NCBI GenBank assembly: GCA_963575745.1
Contig: CAUYUJ010014358.1
Coordinates: 220,319 to 284,318 of the forward strand
Length of the DNA: 64,000 nucleotides
From: Prorocentrum cordatum
Taxonomy: Eukaryota > Sar > Dinophyceae > Prorocentrales > Prorocentraceae
Direction: 5' to 3'
Shown: positions 20,125 through 29,467 of the stretch, in pieces
How positions within the stretch are numbered: the first letter of the stretch is position 1
Layout of the letters: every line of letters begins with the position of its first letter
Translations under genes and position numbers: made by a program
Notes under the pieces: generated by a model
The model's database searches: none
Told to the model about the DNA's origin: nothing
Seen by the model: the letters and a program-made list of their open reading frames with translations, nothing else

Positions 20125-23100
20125 TCACGCTAGGGCTGGGATTACCAGCGCCATTTGCCCTCCCAGGGTTCTCACTGTTTCCGAATGCACGAACTGCGAC
20201 AGCGCCGAACGGTTCCCAGACGCCGCGTCGTTCGCGACTTTTTGCAGCCACCCAGCAAACGTGAGCGGCCATTGCTCCTTGTGCTGCTTGCACATCTCCT
20301 CGTCCCAATGCGTCTTGAACCATGCCCACTCCCCCCTCTGCTCGTCTGAGAGGACGCCTTTTCCGCGAGCCAGGCGATCCAGAGCTGCCATCCTGTTTTT
20401 CTTGATCTTGAACTCCTCGGGATTCCACTGCGCTAGGGCGTGTTTGTTAGCCAAAGCCGTTTCCACCGCAACTGCGGCCTCCTTCTTTGCCCTCAAGGCG
20501 GCCTCGGCCTCTCGAATCTGCTTCTTGAGATCGTGCAACGCCTTCGTCCTGTCGTTCGCTTCCAGAGCCAGGCGCCGCTTTTTCGCCACCACTGCGGCTT
20601 CGTGGTCTCGCTGGGCAGTCAACGCTCGTAGGACCTCGTTGTCCTCCCGCGCCAGCTCTCTCAACCGCTTCTTTTGTTTGTGTCGTTGCTGTCGGCAATC
20701 CTGCGCTAGTTTCTCCATGCCCACTTGGCGCAGCATATCTTCCGCCTCGCGGAGCGTTTCTGCCAAGGACGTCGCCACTGCCACCTGCTCGGCCGCCTCT
20801 GCGTCGACCACGCAGTCCATGGATACCGAGGATCCTTGAGGCCCAGGTGCCGCAACTGCGGCATCGCACTGTTCCGCAAGAGCCTCGGCCCACGAGGCCT
20901 CCTCTTGCTCTTCGTCCTCCTCGTGCTCCTCGTGCACCTCCTCCTCCTCCTCCTCCCCGCCCTCCTCATCGCCCTCCTCGTGGCCTGGCTCCTGGCCTAG
21001 CGCTTCGTCGCCGAGCTTCTCCAACACGGAATCTGTGGCGTCGTGTTTCTCGTATTCGTGTATGAGACGCAGCACGTCATTGTAGGACCATTTCAAACGT
21101 TTCTGCTCGCATTCTTCCCTCACCTCCGCGACTGCGGTGTCCACTTTTGCTCGCAGCCCCCCTGCTTCCCAGAGTTCCGCCGCCTCTCGGCAAATCTCGA
21201 GATCTCCTGACTTGTCGAAGGGCGCTCGAATTCCCACTTTCAGGAAACCTTTCGCGGCGTCCAAGTGCAACTGCACATTCTCCAACACTGACAGCATCAA
21301 GTCGGCGCAATCGGAACGCCGCAACTGCGGCACGTGCTTCCCCAACGCCATTTGCTGCACCAGCGCTTTGGTCTCGAGGGCAATGTACCGGCGCTTCACG
21401 TGCTGGTTCAAGTCCGTGTCCACGGGCTGCGCAACTGCGGTCGTCCCCCCGCCGTGAATGATCAGCACGTAGCCGCGCTGCCAGGCGAGTCTCCGCACAG
21501 CGTCTGCTTTGTGCGGGGAATGGTCGTCGGCCATGAGGATGCGCCACTTTCCCCGCAACTGCGGGTCGTCGGGCCAGGCCCGCAAGTGCCGCTGCAAGAA
21601 TGATACAACGTCGTCTGCGCGGTAGGACCCCTTCTCGGACGTCGCCGTGCTCACCCAAGACGGATAGCCGCGACTGCGGGCATGTGCGGCCAAGCCCTCA
21701 GCGATGACAGATCCCCCCTTGAACATTAGCTCCGCCGGCGGTGGTCCGCAACTGCGGATGTCCTCCGCGTCGCTCGACACCGTCAGGTTCGCTGTCCACC
21801 GAGCCCTGCTGTCGTCATGCGCCTCGACAAGCGGGACAATGCCACCCTTCACAGCCAAGGTCGGCTTCGAGGCCGACGACGACTCGTTGTGGTGAAAGGG
21901 CGACTGGTCCCAGTTCAGGATGTGCGGGTCGTACCCCAGAAGCTCCTCTGCAGCTGCGCGGACCCTGGCCACGTTCAAGATCATAGTCTCAAAACGAGAT
22001 TGGAGCAACCATTTTGGCACCTTGTACTTGCGGTTCGGCTTCTTCATGCTCAGGCCGTAGGAGCGCCGCCACTTCACCCACCACCGAGGCCGCAACTGCG
22101 GCACCATCGGTTTGCCTCCCCGCTTCATTGTCTCCACGCAGTAGTCCGCGACGAGTTGCTTCGCCTTCGTAACCAGCAGGGATTGGGAGAACCTGGCCAA
22201 CATCTTGGGCCTCTCCTCCGCAACTGCGGTTCGCTTGGCCACCGCCTTCCAGTCCACGGAGTACCTCATGTGGGACCACCACTCGTACAGAGCGGCTTCC
22301 AGCCATGGAGCCTTGTTCGGGCGCCCTTGGTTGCCCCGCGCGCGGCGTCGGCCATGCACGCCCGCCGTGCCATGTCCACCTTGTGTGCGCCAGTTTTGAA
22401 ACCACTTGGAGACGGCCTGGCGCTGCTGGACGACCCCCATGCCCTTCGGCCACGTGAACCGCCCGCAAAAAGACGCGATTGAATTCCGTGGCAGAACGCC
22501 CTCGCCCATCCAACCACAACTGCGTGCGTGCGCCTCCAGTTCTTTGCAAACCAGTTCGCGGTCTCTGAGCATGTGCGGGCACACGCGCCGCTTCTGTTCC
22601 GCAACTTCGGGTTTTGGGCGTGCGCTGGCCAGTGCGTGCGCCCTGATCTGCTCCTCCTGCAACGCCTCGGGCATAGCCTCAGCCATGGCAAGCAATATAC
22701 CCATGTCCTGCACGCCCGTCTGCCACTCTAACGCCGCCATGAGAGCGGGGCGTGGCGCGCTCGCCTCTCTCGGCGCCTCTGCTGGTTCGCCCTCGCCCTC
22801 GGAGTCGTGCAGGACCATGGGTCCAGCAGGGCCGCTGGCCCCGCAACTGCGGTACGCCCGCACCTCCTCCAAGGTTAGTTCCTGCGTGACAACGAGCATG
22901 TCGTGCAACCACGGTTCGTCCCAGCGGCGCACCCCGAAATCGTACAGTTCCTCCCGAAGCCATTTGCGCGTCTCGGCATTTTGCGGTTTCTGCAACATCA
23001 TCGCCATAAGGTCAATGCCGCAGTTTCCATCGCAAACAGTCCCTAGGACCCATTGTCCCAGAGGACCGTAGAACCTGTTCAACGCGTCCGCCCCCTCAGA

Positions 23101-24240
23101 GCACACGCCACCCACCGCAACTGCGGCCACCCAGTGGCGCACCTCATGGAGAGGGTTCTCGGGAGTCACGGGCCTGAGTTCCACCGTTGTCCATTCCCCG
23201 AACAGATCCTCAGCAGCGGCGAGTACGCACGCCACGCCGTCGACGGCGCATGGCTCAGTGCACTTCTCCTTTGCCCAAGGCATGTAGAAGTCAAGGAGGT
23301 CCTTGCGGTTCTCGCCTTCCCACACGTAAGGTCGACGCCCGAACCGCAAGGCAAACAGCATGAAAGCTGAATACCCTATGTAGGAATTCTCGGACAGAAT
23401 CTGCCTCAGGAGAGCCATCACGACGTCAGGCACCGTCGCCGCCACTGCGGCCTGGATCTTTGGCGCGTCTTCCACAGGTACACCTTTCTCTGGCGCCAGG
23501 GGTGGCGCCGCGACTCGTGGCCGCAAGGCGTCGCCAACAGGCGCCGCAACTCGTGCTGCAGCCTTTGGGTCTGGGCACGGGAAGAATGCGACCTGCGTCT
23601 TCGACCAGTTCTCTGGCAGCGGCCGCGCTGGTGGCAAGCGTGCTGGAAGTGGTGTGTCTTTGTCCGCTTCCACTCCCTCAGGAGCTTCAACCGCAATTGC
23701 GGTCTCCTGCGCAGCAGGCGGGTCTGGTGTTGCGTGCACTTGAGCTGGAGGAGCTGGAGGGACTGCTGCTGCGGGTGCTTCGGGCACAGGGGCTGCTGGA
23801 GGTTTGGGTTCTGCGGGTGCTTCTGGTGCTGGAGCTGCGTGTCCTTCTTGCGCAGGAGCTGCGAGTTCTGCTGGTGTTGCTGGTGCTATGTGTGCAGGGG
23901 CCGAGGGAGCCGCAACTGCGGTGCCGCCTGGAGCCGCAACTGCGGGGGGTGGCGTCGCGCCCGGTCGCCAAGCAGACGGCCGCAAATGAAAGCGAGGCGG
24001 CTCAACAAGGCCGTACTGCGACGCGGGCCACTTCGCTAGGCACGGAAAATCCGCACATGCGTGCACCTTTATCTTCTTGGGGCACGGAACGCCGCTACTG
24101 CGGCCCAAGATGTTGGCGAGCCCAGTGGTGCCATACTTCGTTTTCCTCGGTGCGCAGCCGCTGTCGTAATGGAGCCACTCCACCTCGAAATGCGTTCCGT
24201 CCTCCTCGCCATACCATGTCCGCCCCACGGGAACATCCAT
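20125..24240 (-). CDS. pogo/Tc5-like DDE transposase, giant form
   Basis: 1371 aa from an ATG at 24240. The N-terminal ~90 residues are unrecognised, followed by an Ala/Pro-rich linker (~95-190) and a globular segment with 'VCDGNCGIDLMAMML' near 404, which recalls the OTU-protease DGNC motif. Around 640-740 is a basic region ending in LRPRWWVKWRRSYGLSMKK, which matches CENP-B/Tc5-type helix-turn-helix sequences. The catalytic core follows: NWDQSPFH (~775, first Asp), LMADDHSPHKADAVRR (~904, second Asp), and QPVDTDLNQHVKRRY (~940, third Asp), i.e. a DDD catalytic triad. The C-terminal ~330 residues hold an acidic Glu run and a long coiled coil. The family cuts at inverted repeats and inserts at TA, exactly the ends seen here. 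Related pogo/Tigger proteins are usually 450-600 aa, so the extensions are unusual. Confidence 0.85.
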   Translation of the reverse strand: MDVPVGRTWYGEEDGTHFEVEWLHYDSGCAPRKTKYGTTGLANILGRSSGVPCPKKIKVHACADFPCLAKWPASQYGLVEPPRFHLRPSAWRPGATPPPAVAAPGGTAVAAPSAPAHIAPATPAELAAPAQEGHAAPAPEAPAEPKPPAAPVPEAPAAAVPPAPPAQVHATPDPPAAQETAIAVEAPEGVEADKDTPLPARLPPARPLPENWSKTQVAFFPCPDPKAAARVAAPVGDALRPRVAAPPLAPEKGVPVEDAPKIQAAVAATVPDVVMALLRQILSENSYIGYSAFMLFALRFGRRPYVWEGENRKDLLDFYMPWAKEKCTEPCAVDGVACVLAAAEDLFGEWTTVELRPVTPENPLHEVRHWVAAVAVGGVCSEGADALNRFYGPLGQWVLGTVCDGNCGIDLMAMMLQKPQNAETRKWLREELYDFGVRRWDEPWLHDMLVVTQELTLEEVRAYRSCGASGPAGPMVLHDSEGEGEPAEAPREASAPRPALMAALEWQTGVQDMGILLAMAEAMPEALQEEQIRAHALASARPKPEVAEQKRRVCPHMLRDRELVCKELEAHARSCGWMGEGVLPRNSIASFCGRFTWPKGMGVVQQRQAVSKWFQNWRTQGGHGTAGVHGRRRARGNQGRPNKAPWLEAALYEWWSHMRYSVDWKAVAKRTAVAEERPKMLARFSQSLLVTKAKQLVADYCVETMKRGGKPMVPQLRPRWWVKWRRSYGLSMKKPNRKYKVPKWLLQSRFETMILNVARVRAAAEELLGYDPHILNWDQSPFHHNESSSASKPTLAVKGGIVPLVEAHDDSRARWTANLTVSSDAEDIRSCGPPPAELMFKGGSVIAEGLAAHARSRGYPSWVSTATSEKGSYRADDVVSFLQRHLRAWPDDPQLRGKWRILMADDHSPHKADAVRRLAWQRGYVLIIHGGGTTAVAQPVDTDLNQHVKRRYIALETKALVQQMALGKHVPQLRRSDCADLMLSVLENVQLHLDAAKGFLKVGIRAPFDKSGDLEICREAAELWEAGGLRAKVDTAVAEVREECEQKRLKWSYNDVLRLIHEYEKHDATDSVLEKLGDEALGQEPGHEEGDEEGGEEEEEEVHEEHEEDEEQEEASWAEALAEQCDAAVAAPGPQGSSVSMDCVVDAEAAEQVAVATSLAETLREAEDMLRQVGMEKLAQDCRQQRHKQKKRLRELAREDNEVLRALTAQRDHEAAVVAKKRRLALEANDRTKALHDLKKQIREAEAALRAKKEAAVAVETALANKHALAQWNPEEFKIKKNRMAALDRLARGKGVLSDEQRGEWAWFKTHWDEEMCKQHKEQWPLTFAGWLQKVANDAASGNRSALSQFVHSETVRTLGGQMALVIPALA

Positions 24241-24615
24241 GAGCGGTCGCGTGGCGAACGACTCGGGCCGGGCACTCGGCTGCGGGCTACAGAACTAGGA
24301 AGAGGGAGGGGAGGAGGGAGGAGCAACTGAAGACGATGCGGAGGGGCGAAGAAGGAGGTACTTTTCAACAACGCCCGCGCGGAAGCCCCAATCATCGCGC
24401 GCACAGGGTTTCGATGCTTCACTCCATGCTTCTCTAAGAAAAACGCTCGCCCACACAAGTTGGCGCACTAAGGCGTGCACCCGTGGAACACCCTAAACCT
24501 TCCGCCTGCCTCCTCACACCGCCTCGCCCTCCGCGTGTTCACGCGCACCCAGCCACCCCGCAACTGCGGGCACTCAGTAGCCCCACCGCAACTGCGGCCC
24601 ATACGGCTTCGGGCC
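24241..24615. other. spacer between transposase and next gene
   Basis: No gene. It contains two exact copies of the 12-mer (near 24558 and 24585), showing that the motif is not confined to coding DNA. Confidence 0.6.
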
Positions 24616-25614
24616 TCAGTCGAACAGACTGGGGATTTGGAGCTCGAGGTAATCCAGAGCCGCTTGCTTGCGCTGGTGCTGCGTCATGCCCTCCCACTCG
24701 TAGTCGTAGCCCTTCACCGACTGCGCCGACTGCCACTTCTTCTTTGTAAGTTTCTTCACATCCATCTCGATCCTTTTGCCCTTGTTGGCACACTCTCGCG
24801 TGATGGTCGCGACCCAAGCGCCCTTGAAGTCCCAAACGACGGTGAAGCCAGAGCCGCTCCCCTGCGCCACGGGGGGGTCGACCTCCTTTTGCTTCGCCAG
24901 CGGGGTGGCAGGGTCAACCGCCGTTGCCCAGTCCCTGTCCGCCACTGCGGCCTCGTCCTTGTCGCCGTCGCCGATGTCGGGGACACCGCCGAGGCTCACG
25001 TCGTCCACGATCATGTCGATCAGCCACCCAAGGTCTGCAGCGTCCAGCCACAACGTCCTCCGCTTGAAGCTGGCCACCCGCACGTTTCGAACGGCCGTGT
25101 CGTGCGGAAACTTCATGGGGCTCTTTGCGGGCATCTGTACAGAGTGCACAGTGGCTATGGCCGACTCCACGGCCTCGCCCCTGGGCAGGCCAGTAGTCGC
25201 CGCACGCGTTCCAGTCTTCTGCTTCTTGGCGCTGGTCGGGGTCGCTGCCTGCTTCTTCGTGGCGTCCGTGGAGCTGACCAGGGCCGACATGGGGTCATCT
25301 GCTTCGTCCCCCGCGTCGCCGTCGCTCTCATCGTCCGCAACTGCGGCGCCGCCCTGCTTCGCGACTTCTTTCTTCAGCGCGTCCCAGGCCTTGGAGGCCT
25401 TCAAGGCCCCTGCGGTCGGTTTACCTTTGGCGCACACCTTGAGCAGCCAAGCCTTTTGCATGTTCACGTGCACGAAAGTTATCTCTCCGAGGGGCCATGC
25501 GTGGAGCACCTTGACATCCTTTTCGGGGACGGGGGTGGTCTGCGCAAGCCAACCTCCACGGATGCACAAGACCTTCTCAACGCACACAGGGCTCCATTCG
25601 CTCGAAGTCGGCAT
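24616..25614 (-). CDS. unrecognised protein of the giant transposon (332 aa)
   Basis: Start chosen at the ATG at 25614 (MPTSSEWSPV). The frame is open further upstream, to 25842, but that part reads through the central palindrome and is probably leader. The N-terminal ~90 residues look globular (VCVEKVLCIRGGWLAQ). The middle is acidic and Lys/Thr-rich (KKQAATPTSAKKQKTG). The C-terminus is basic-aromatic (KLTKKKWQSAQ, YDYEWEGMTQHQRKQAALDY). Two or three 12-mer copies read as AVA. No family is recognised. Basic segments suggest nucleic-acid contact, which is a guess. It lies ~375 bp upstream of the transposase in the same orientation. Confidence 0.55.
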   Translation of the reverse strand: MPTSSEWSPVCVEKVLCIRGGWLAQTTPVPEKDVKVLHAWPLGEITFVHVNMQKAWLLKVCAKGKPTAGALKASKAWDALKKEVAKQGGAAVADDESDGDAGDEADDPMSALVSSTDATKKQAATPTSAKKQKTGTRAATTGLPRGEAVESAIATVHSVQMPAKSPMKFPHDTAVRNVRVASFKRRTLWLDAADLGWLIDMIVDDVSLGGVPDIGDGDKDEAAVADRDWATAVDPATPLAKQKEVDPPVAQGSGSGFTVVWDFKGAWVATITRECANKGKRIEMDVKKLTKKKWQSAQSVKGYDYEWEGMTQHQRKQAALDYLELQIPSLFD

Positions 25615-25752
25615 GTGTGCTACTGCGCTGGACACAGCCGCAACTGCGGGCAAGGCGGGGGTGCGGGCAGTGGGGCCGCGCGCGGTTGAGCCAGATGGCG
25701 AGCTGAACGCCTCCCTGGAGGGCCTCCCTCGGTCCCTGCGATCCTCGCGCCT

Positions 25753-25879
25753 CCCTGGAGGGCCTCCGCCCTCAGAATGCTTCAAAGCAGTGCCGGGGCA
25801 CTGCTTTGAAGCATCAGATGCTTCAAAGCAGTGCCGCGGCACTGCTTTGAAGCATTCTGAGGGCGGAGGCCCTCCAGGG
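25753..25879. repeat. 127-bp near-perfect palindrome at the transposon midpoint
   Basis: The arms are inverted copies about 63 bp long, from CCCTGGAGGGCCTCCGCC on the left to GGCGGAGGCCCTCCAGGG on the right, centred at 25816 (GCAT-CAG-ATGC). The only mismatch I see is CCGGGG against CCGCGG. Each arm contains the CAAAGCAGTGCC/GGCACTGCTTTG palindrome found in pairs at both ends of the element. The centre is 8222 bp from the left end and 8191 bp from the right end. Confidence 0.9.
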
Positions 25880-26030
25880 CCTCCGCCCTCAGCCCAGGGC
25901 CCTCCAGGCCCTCCAGGGCCTCCAGGGAGGCCCTCCAGGGCCTCCAGGGAGGCCCTCCAGGGCCTCCAGGGCCCTCCAGGCCCTCCAGGGCGGACGCCCT
26001 CCAGGGCCTCCAGGGAGGGAGGGAGGGAGT
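25880..26030. repeat. CCCTCCAGGGCCT tandem repeat
   Basis: Short GC-rich repeat (CCCTCCAGGGCCTCCAGGGAGG) adjoining the central palindrome, apparently grown from its outer arm. 26030-26335 is spacer with a GGA tract and several 12-mer variants. Confidence 0.8.
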
Positions 26031-26334
26031 GAGGAAATGAGTAGTTTCGGCTTCCAACTTGGGAGGAAGGGGAGAAAGGAGGAGGAGAGAGGGAGGAAGT
26101 GGAGGAAGGGCGAGGGAGGAGAGGGAGAAGGGAGGGAGGAGGTCCGTTTCGAACCTCCGTGCTCGATCGTCAGCGGTCCGCTACTGCGGCATCAGCTAAC
26201 AGAAGCAGTGACACTGCAAACTACACGAGCGCTCCGCAACAGCGGTCACGCGTGCGCCCCCCCCTTCGGCCTGTTGCCCGCAACTGCGGTCACGCGAGCA
26301 AGCCGCCCTGACTGCCGCCACTGCGGCTTCTTAA

Positions 26335-28761
26335 TTAGAGCGACATCTTCCCGCTTTCGTCGAACCCTTTCTTCGATTTCTTCGGCGCGGGCTGGCCCGA
26401 AGGCTTCCCTTTGGCCCTCTTGGCCGCGTCCGTCTTCCACGTCTCCTCGGCCGCCTTCTTCTTCGGTGCGGTTTTGGGTCTCGCCTCCCACAGGAGCTCT
26501 TCTCCTTTCTTCACGGCCGTGGTATTCACCAGCACAGGGACATTCACGGCGAGCACGACCCCGCCTGTCCCAGGCACGCACACCGCCAATTCTTTCGTCT
26601 CCAGCTCCATGTTGATGCGCGCAACTGCGCTTTCATTACGGCTGTTTCTCTGCTGGATCTCCTGTTCCGTGACTCTGTTGACTGCCCAGAAGACGTGCAT
26701 TGTCTCTTGCGCATCCCACTTCCATGCTCTCAACCGCACATCGTGGTCAGCCACGTCGGCGGGCGTCTTGTCCGCAGGCGGCTTGAACTCGGGGTGCAAG
26801 TAGAAGGTCGTGGGCGTGGCCCCATTTGGATCTCCTTTCACCCAGACTTGCACGGCCACCCTCTCGGGGTGCGTGCTTGCGGCGTGCACCTTGGATGCCT
26901 TTGGGACGCACGGCCACAACTCGATGCATTTTTCGTCGTTTGCAGCGGTTGCCTTGACGGTGCGTTTCTCTGTGTCAGCGTCTTGCAACACCTCTACTTG
27001 CGCTTCCGCAACTGCGGACATGTGGCGCGCCCAAAGGCACAGCAACACTGCGCTGACCAAAGCAGGCTCCCGCCCCAGCTCCTTCGCTGCCGCTGAACGC
27101 CTCCATTCGGCGATTGGCAAAGGGAAGGATCCGCGTGGAATGGCCGTCGTGTCCCTGCTGCGCTGGTGGTTCGTTGGTAATTGCGTCGTGGGGTCAAAGG
27201 AAATGACCGTCGGCATCAACTCGTGCTCCTCTGCGGAAGCCTTTGTCTTCCCCGCCACTGCGGGCTCATTCGGTTCTGGGCGCGGCAACGCGTTGAAATC
27301 GAACCAATCGGGCTTCCCGCCTCGGACTCCCACTTCGCCGAGGGCCTTCTCAAGGGCGTCCCGATTGGACTTCGGCTCCACCTTCCCCGTGGCCTCCGCG
27401 CAAGCGCGGAGGAGCGCCTGACGATGTCCTGGGATACTTCGTTCCTTGACGTGGGTGTCCTTCAGGTACTGCATGAAGCCGTCTGCGGTCAGTATGCACA
27501 GGTTCGCCTTGAACTCGATCGCCTTCTCAGGGCCCATGCCGTCGATGGCCTTGCTCAGCGTGAACAAGTACAAACGGAGAGCCGAGTTCATGTCGATGAG
27601 GAAGTCTCGGAACTCCTTCTTCTTCCACGATTGTTCTGGGTCAGGGCACCACACAGGAGTGTCAACGCCCCTCTTCCTCGCAGGCGCGTTCCTGTAGCAT
27701 CGCATCACCACGGCAACCTTGACCCACGGCACTTCGTCGGGAAGCTCGCTGGCTGCCCCGAAGGCACCGAGCCGAAGGGCCCTTCTCCTGGAGTTCACGT
27801 AGACCTCGCAGAACTGGAGCAGCAAGGGGATGAACTGCGCTTTCGTGCTCCCGAGCCCAACAACGAACGAGAACAGCTCAATGAAGTCTGGGTCCTGAAC
27901 GACTCGATCGAGTTCGTGCATGACGGAGAGCTTGACCTTTTCAAAGGCAACCTGATCCGCAACTGCGGCGTGCAGCTCCGCGTCAACAGCCTTGCGCAGA
28001 ACACGGAGCGCGGTGAGTTCAGTCGTTCGCAACGCAAAATCGGCTCCTTTATTGAGGGACTGGCTGATGAGCGAAGCACCAGTGGGTTCCTCGTCCATGA
28101 TTTTCCAGCTAAGCACTTCCATGAGCATACCCCCCTGCACGAGTTTCTTAGCGACAGGGTCATGTTCCGCCACTGCGGCCATGTCGAGATTGCCGTCCTT
28201 ATCGAGCACGCGCTTCAGCCTCGCGCTCTCGTCCTCCGTGAACTCCATGCCTTGGGGGATGGGCCACTTGGCTCCCAGGGCGCACGCCCGCAACACGAGG
28301 CACAAGTGGGAGTGCGAACACGTCCCATACGCAACGTCTGTTCCGCAACTGCGGTCGAAGCACGCAGCGAGGTGGCCGGTCGCTTTTTCCAGATTGTACT
28401 CTGTGTACGTCTGGAACTTCGGGTCCTCCTTTTTTCTCAGCACCAGCTCTTGTGCTGGGTACATCTGAACGCAGACACCTTCGTGGTCAGCTTCGGCTTG
28501 CGTGAATCCAGCCAGGAAGATTTTCACAGCGAGTTCCCGAACCCTTTCCTGCTGAGGGTAGTGCCCGCCTCGGTTGCCCGTGTGCGGGGCGAGCATGAGC
28601 ACAGGGAGGCGCACCTTGTCCCCTGTCCTGAATCTAGACCTCAAGGCGTTGGCCCTCTGAAAGATCCCTTGCGTTCCGCCTGGAACTGCGGCTGTCTCGT
28701 CCGCCACTGCGGCTTTCTTGTCCGCCACTGCGGCATTATCTGTGCCGACGCTGTCGTTCAT
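26335..28761 (-). CDS. unrecognised protein of the giant transposon (808 aa)
   Basis: Start at the first ATG (28761). The N-terminus is a short repeat-derived segment: three 12-mer variants there read KAAVADETAAV-like. Residues ~30-600 look globular and cysteine-containing: CFDRSCGTDVAYGTCSHSHLC resembles a metal-binding cluster. Leu-rich helices follow (FIELFSFVVGLGSTKAQFIP, FLIDMNSALRLYLFTLSKAI). Residues ~640-740 are probably beta-rich (VAVQVWVKGDPN, VFWAVNRVTEQE). The last 60 are Lys/Ala-rich with a nuclear-localisation-like PKKSKKGF. I cannot assign a family. The long conserved-looking core and same-strand position argue for a real gene. The shorter plus-strand frame across the same region is its shadow. 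Confidence 0.6.
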   Translation of the reverse strand: MNDSVGTDNAAVADKKAAVADETAAVPGGTQGIFQRANALRSRFRTGDKVRLPVLMLAPHTGNRGGHYPQQERVRELAVKIFLAGFTQAEADHEGVCVQMYPAQELVLRKKEDPKFQTYTEYNLEKATGHLAACFDRSCGTDVAYGTCSHSHLCLVLRACALGAKWPIPQGMEFTEDESARLKRVLDKDGNLDMAAVAEHDPVAKKLVQGGMLMEVLSWKIMDEEPTGASLISQSLNKGADFALRTTELTALRVLRKAVDAELHAAVADQVAFEKVKLSVMHELDRVVQDPDFIELFSFVVGLGSTKAQFIPLLLQFCEVYVNSRRRALRLGAFGAASELPDEVPWVKVAVVMRCYRNAPARKRGVDTPVWCPDPEQSWKKKEFRDFLIDMNSALRLYLFTLSKAIDGMGPEKAIEFKANLCILTADGFMQYLKDTHVKERSIPGHRQALLRACAEATGKVEPKSNRDALEKALGEVGVRGGKPDWFDFNALPRPEPNEPAVAGKTKASAEEHELMPTVISFDPTTQLPTNHQRSRDTTAIPRGSFPLPIAEWRRSAAAKELGREPALVSAVLLCLWARHMSAVAEAQVEVLQDADTEKRTVKATAANDEKCIELWPCVPKASKVHAASTHPERVAVQVWVKGDPNGATPTTFYLHPEFKPPADKTPADVADHDVRLRAWKWDAQETMHVFWAVNRVTEQEIQQRNSRNESAVARINMELETKELAVCVPGTGGVVLAVNVPVLVNTTAVKKGEELLWEARPKTAPKKKAAEETWKTDAAKRAKGKPSGQPAPKKSKKGFDESGKMSL

Positions 28762-28789
28762 ATCTGTGCCGACGCTGTCCGCCACTGCG

Positions 28790-29465
28790 GCCCGGAGCTC
28801 CGATATGGCGGACTATGGCACGACGTCCGTCGCTCAGGGTGGAGGCGTGTGTGCCAGGAGCCCAACGACCTGCTGAGCCGAATGCCTGCGGACGACTGAA
28901 GGCTCAGTTTTAATCCAAAATATCGGGCGAGAGCTTGGGGGGGGCGCAGGCTGGAGGAGGGAGGGGGGTGCAAGCTGGAGGAGGACGAGGAGGGGAAGGG
29001 GAAGGAGAGCTAGGACGGAGGTGGCGGGGGGATGCGGCCTGGAGGAGGACGAGGAGGGAGGAGGGAGGAGGGAGGAGGGAGGAGGGAGGGGAGGAGGGAG
29101 GAGGGACGACGACGACGACGACTGCTGACGACAGACGACAGACTTGACGACGACGACGACCGACGACGACTGCTGACGACAGACGACAGACGCGACGACG
29201 ACGACGGCAGCGACGACGACGAGGACGGACGACGACGATGATGATGACCCAGCGCGCGCACACTTATTGCAAACTGCGGCTTCGCAACCGCGTGCTCTCC
29301 TATTATACGCAACCGCAACTGCGGCTTCGCAACCGCAACCCCGCAACTGCGGGCTATCCTACACCGCAACATGCACTCCATCGCTAATGGGATGCACTAC
29401 GCAGGCAGCAGGCGCCCAGTAGTACCGAGCTCTGTTCCGCAACTGCGGCTCCTCGGTCTTGCCGC
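28790..29465. other. spacer with GAC and GGA microsatellites and a 12-mer cluster
   Basis: GGA-rich at 29035-29105, GAC-rich at 29105-29245. At 29270-29490 there are four or five 12-mer copies within ~220 bp, interspersed with the partial form CGCAACCGCAA. No gene seen. Confidence 0.7.
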
Positions 29466-29467
29466 AC

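Noticed and set aside
27181-28899. Long plus-strand open frame (572 aa) in the transposon
   Set aside because: It is antisense to the longer 808-aa minus-strand gene, and the 12-mers leave most frames open. All recognised domains of the element are on minus.
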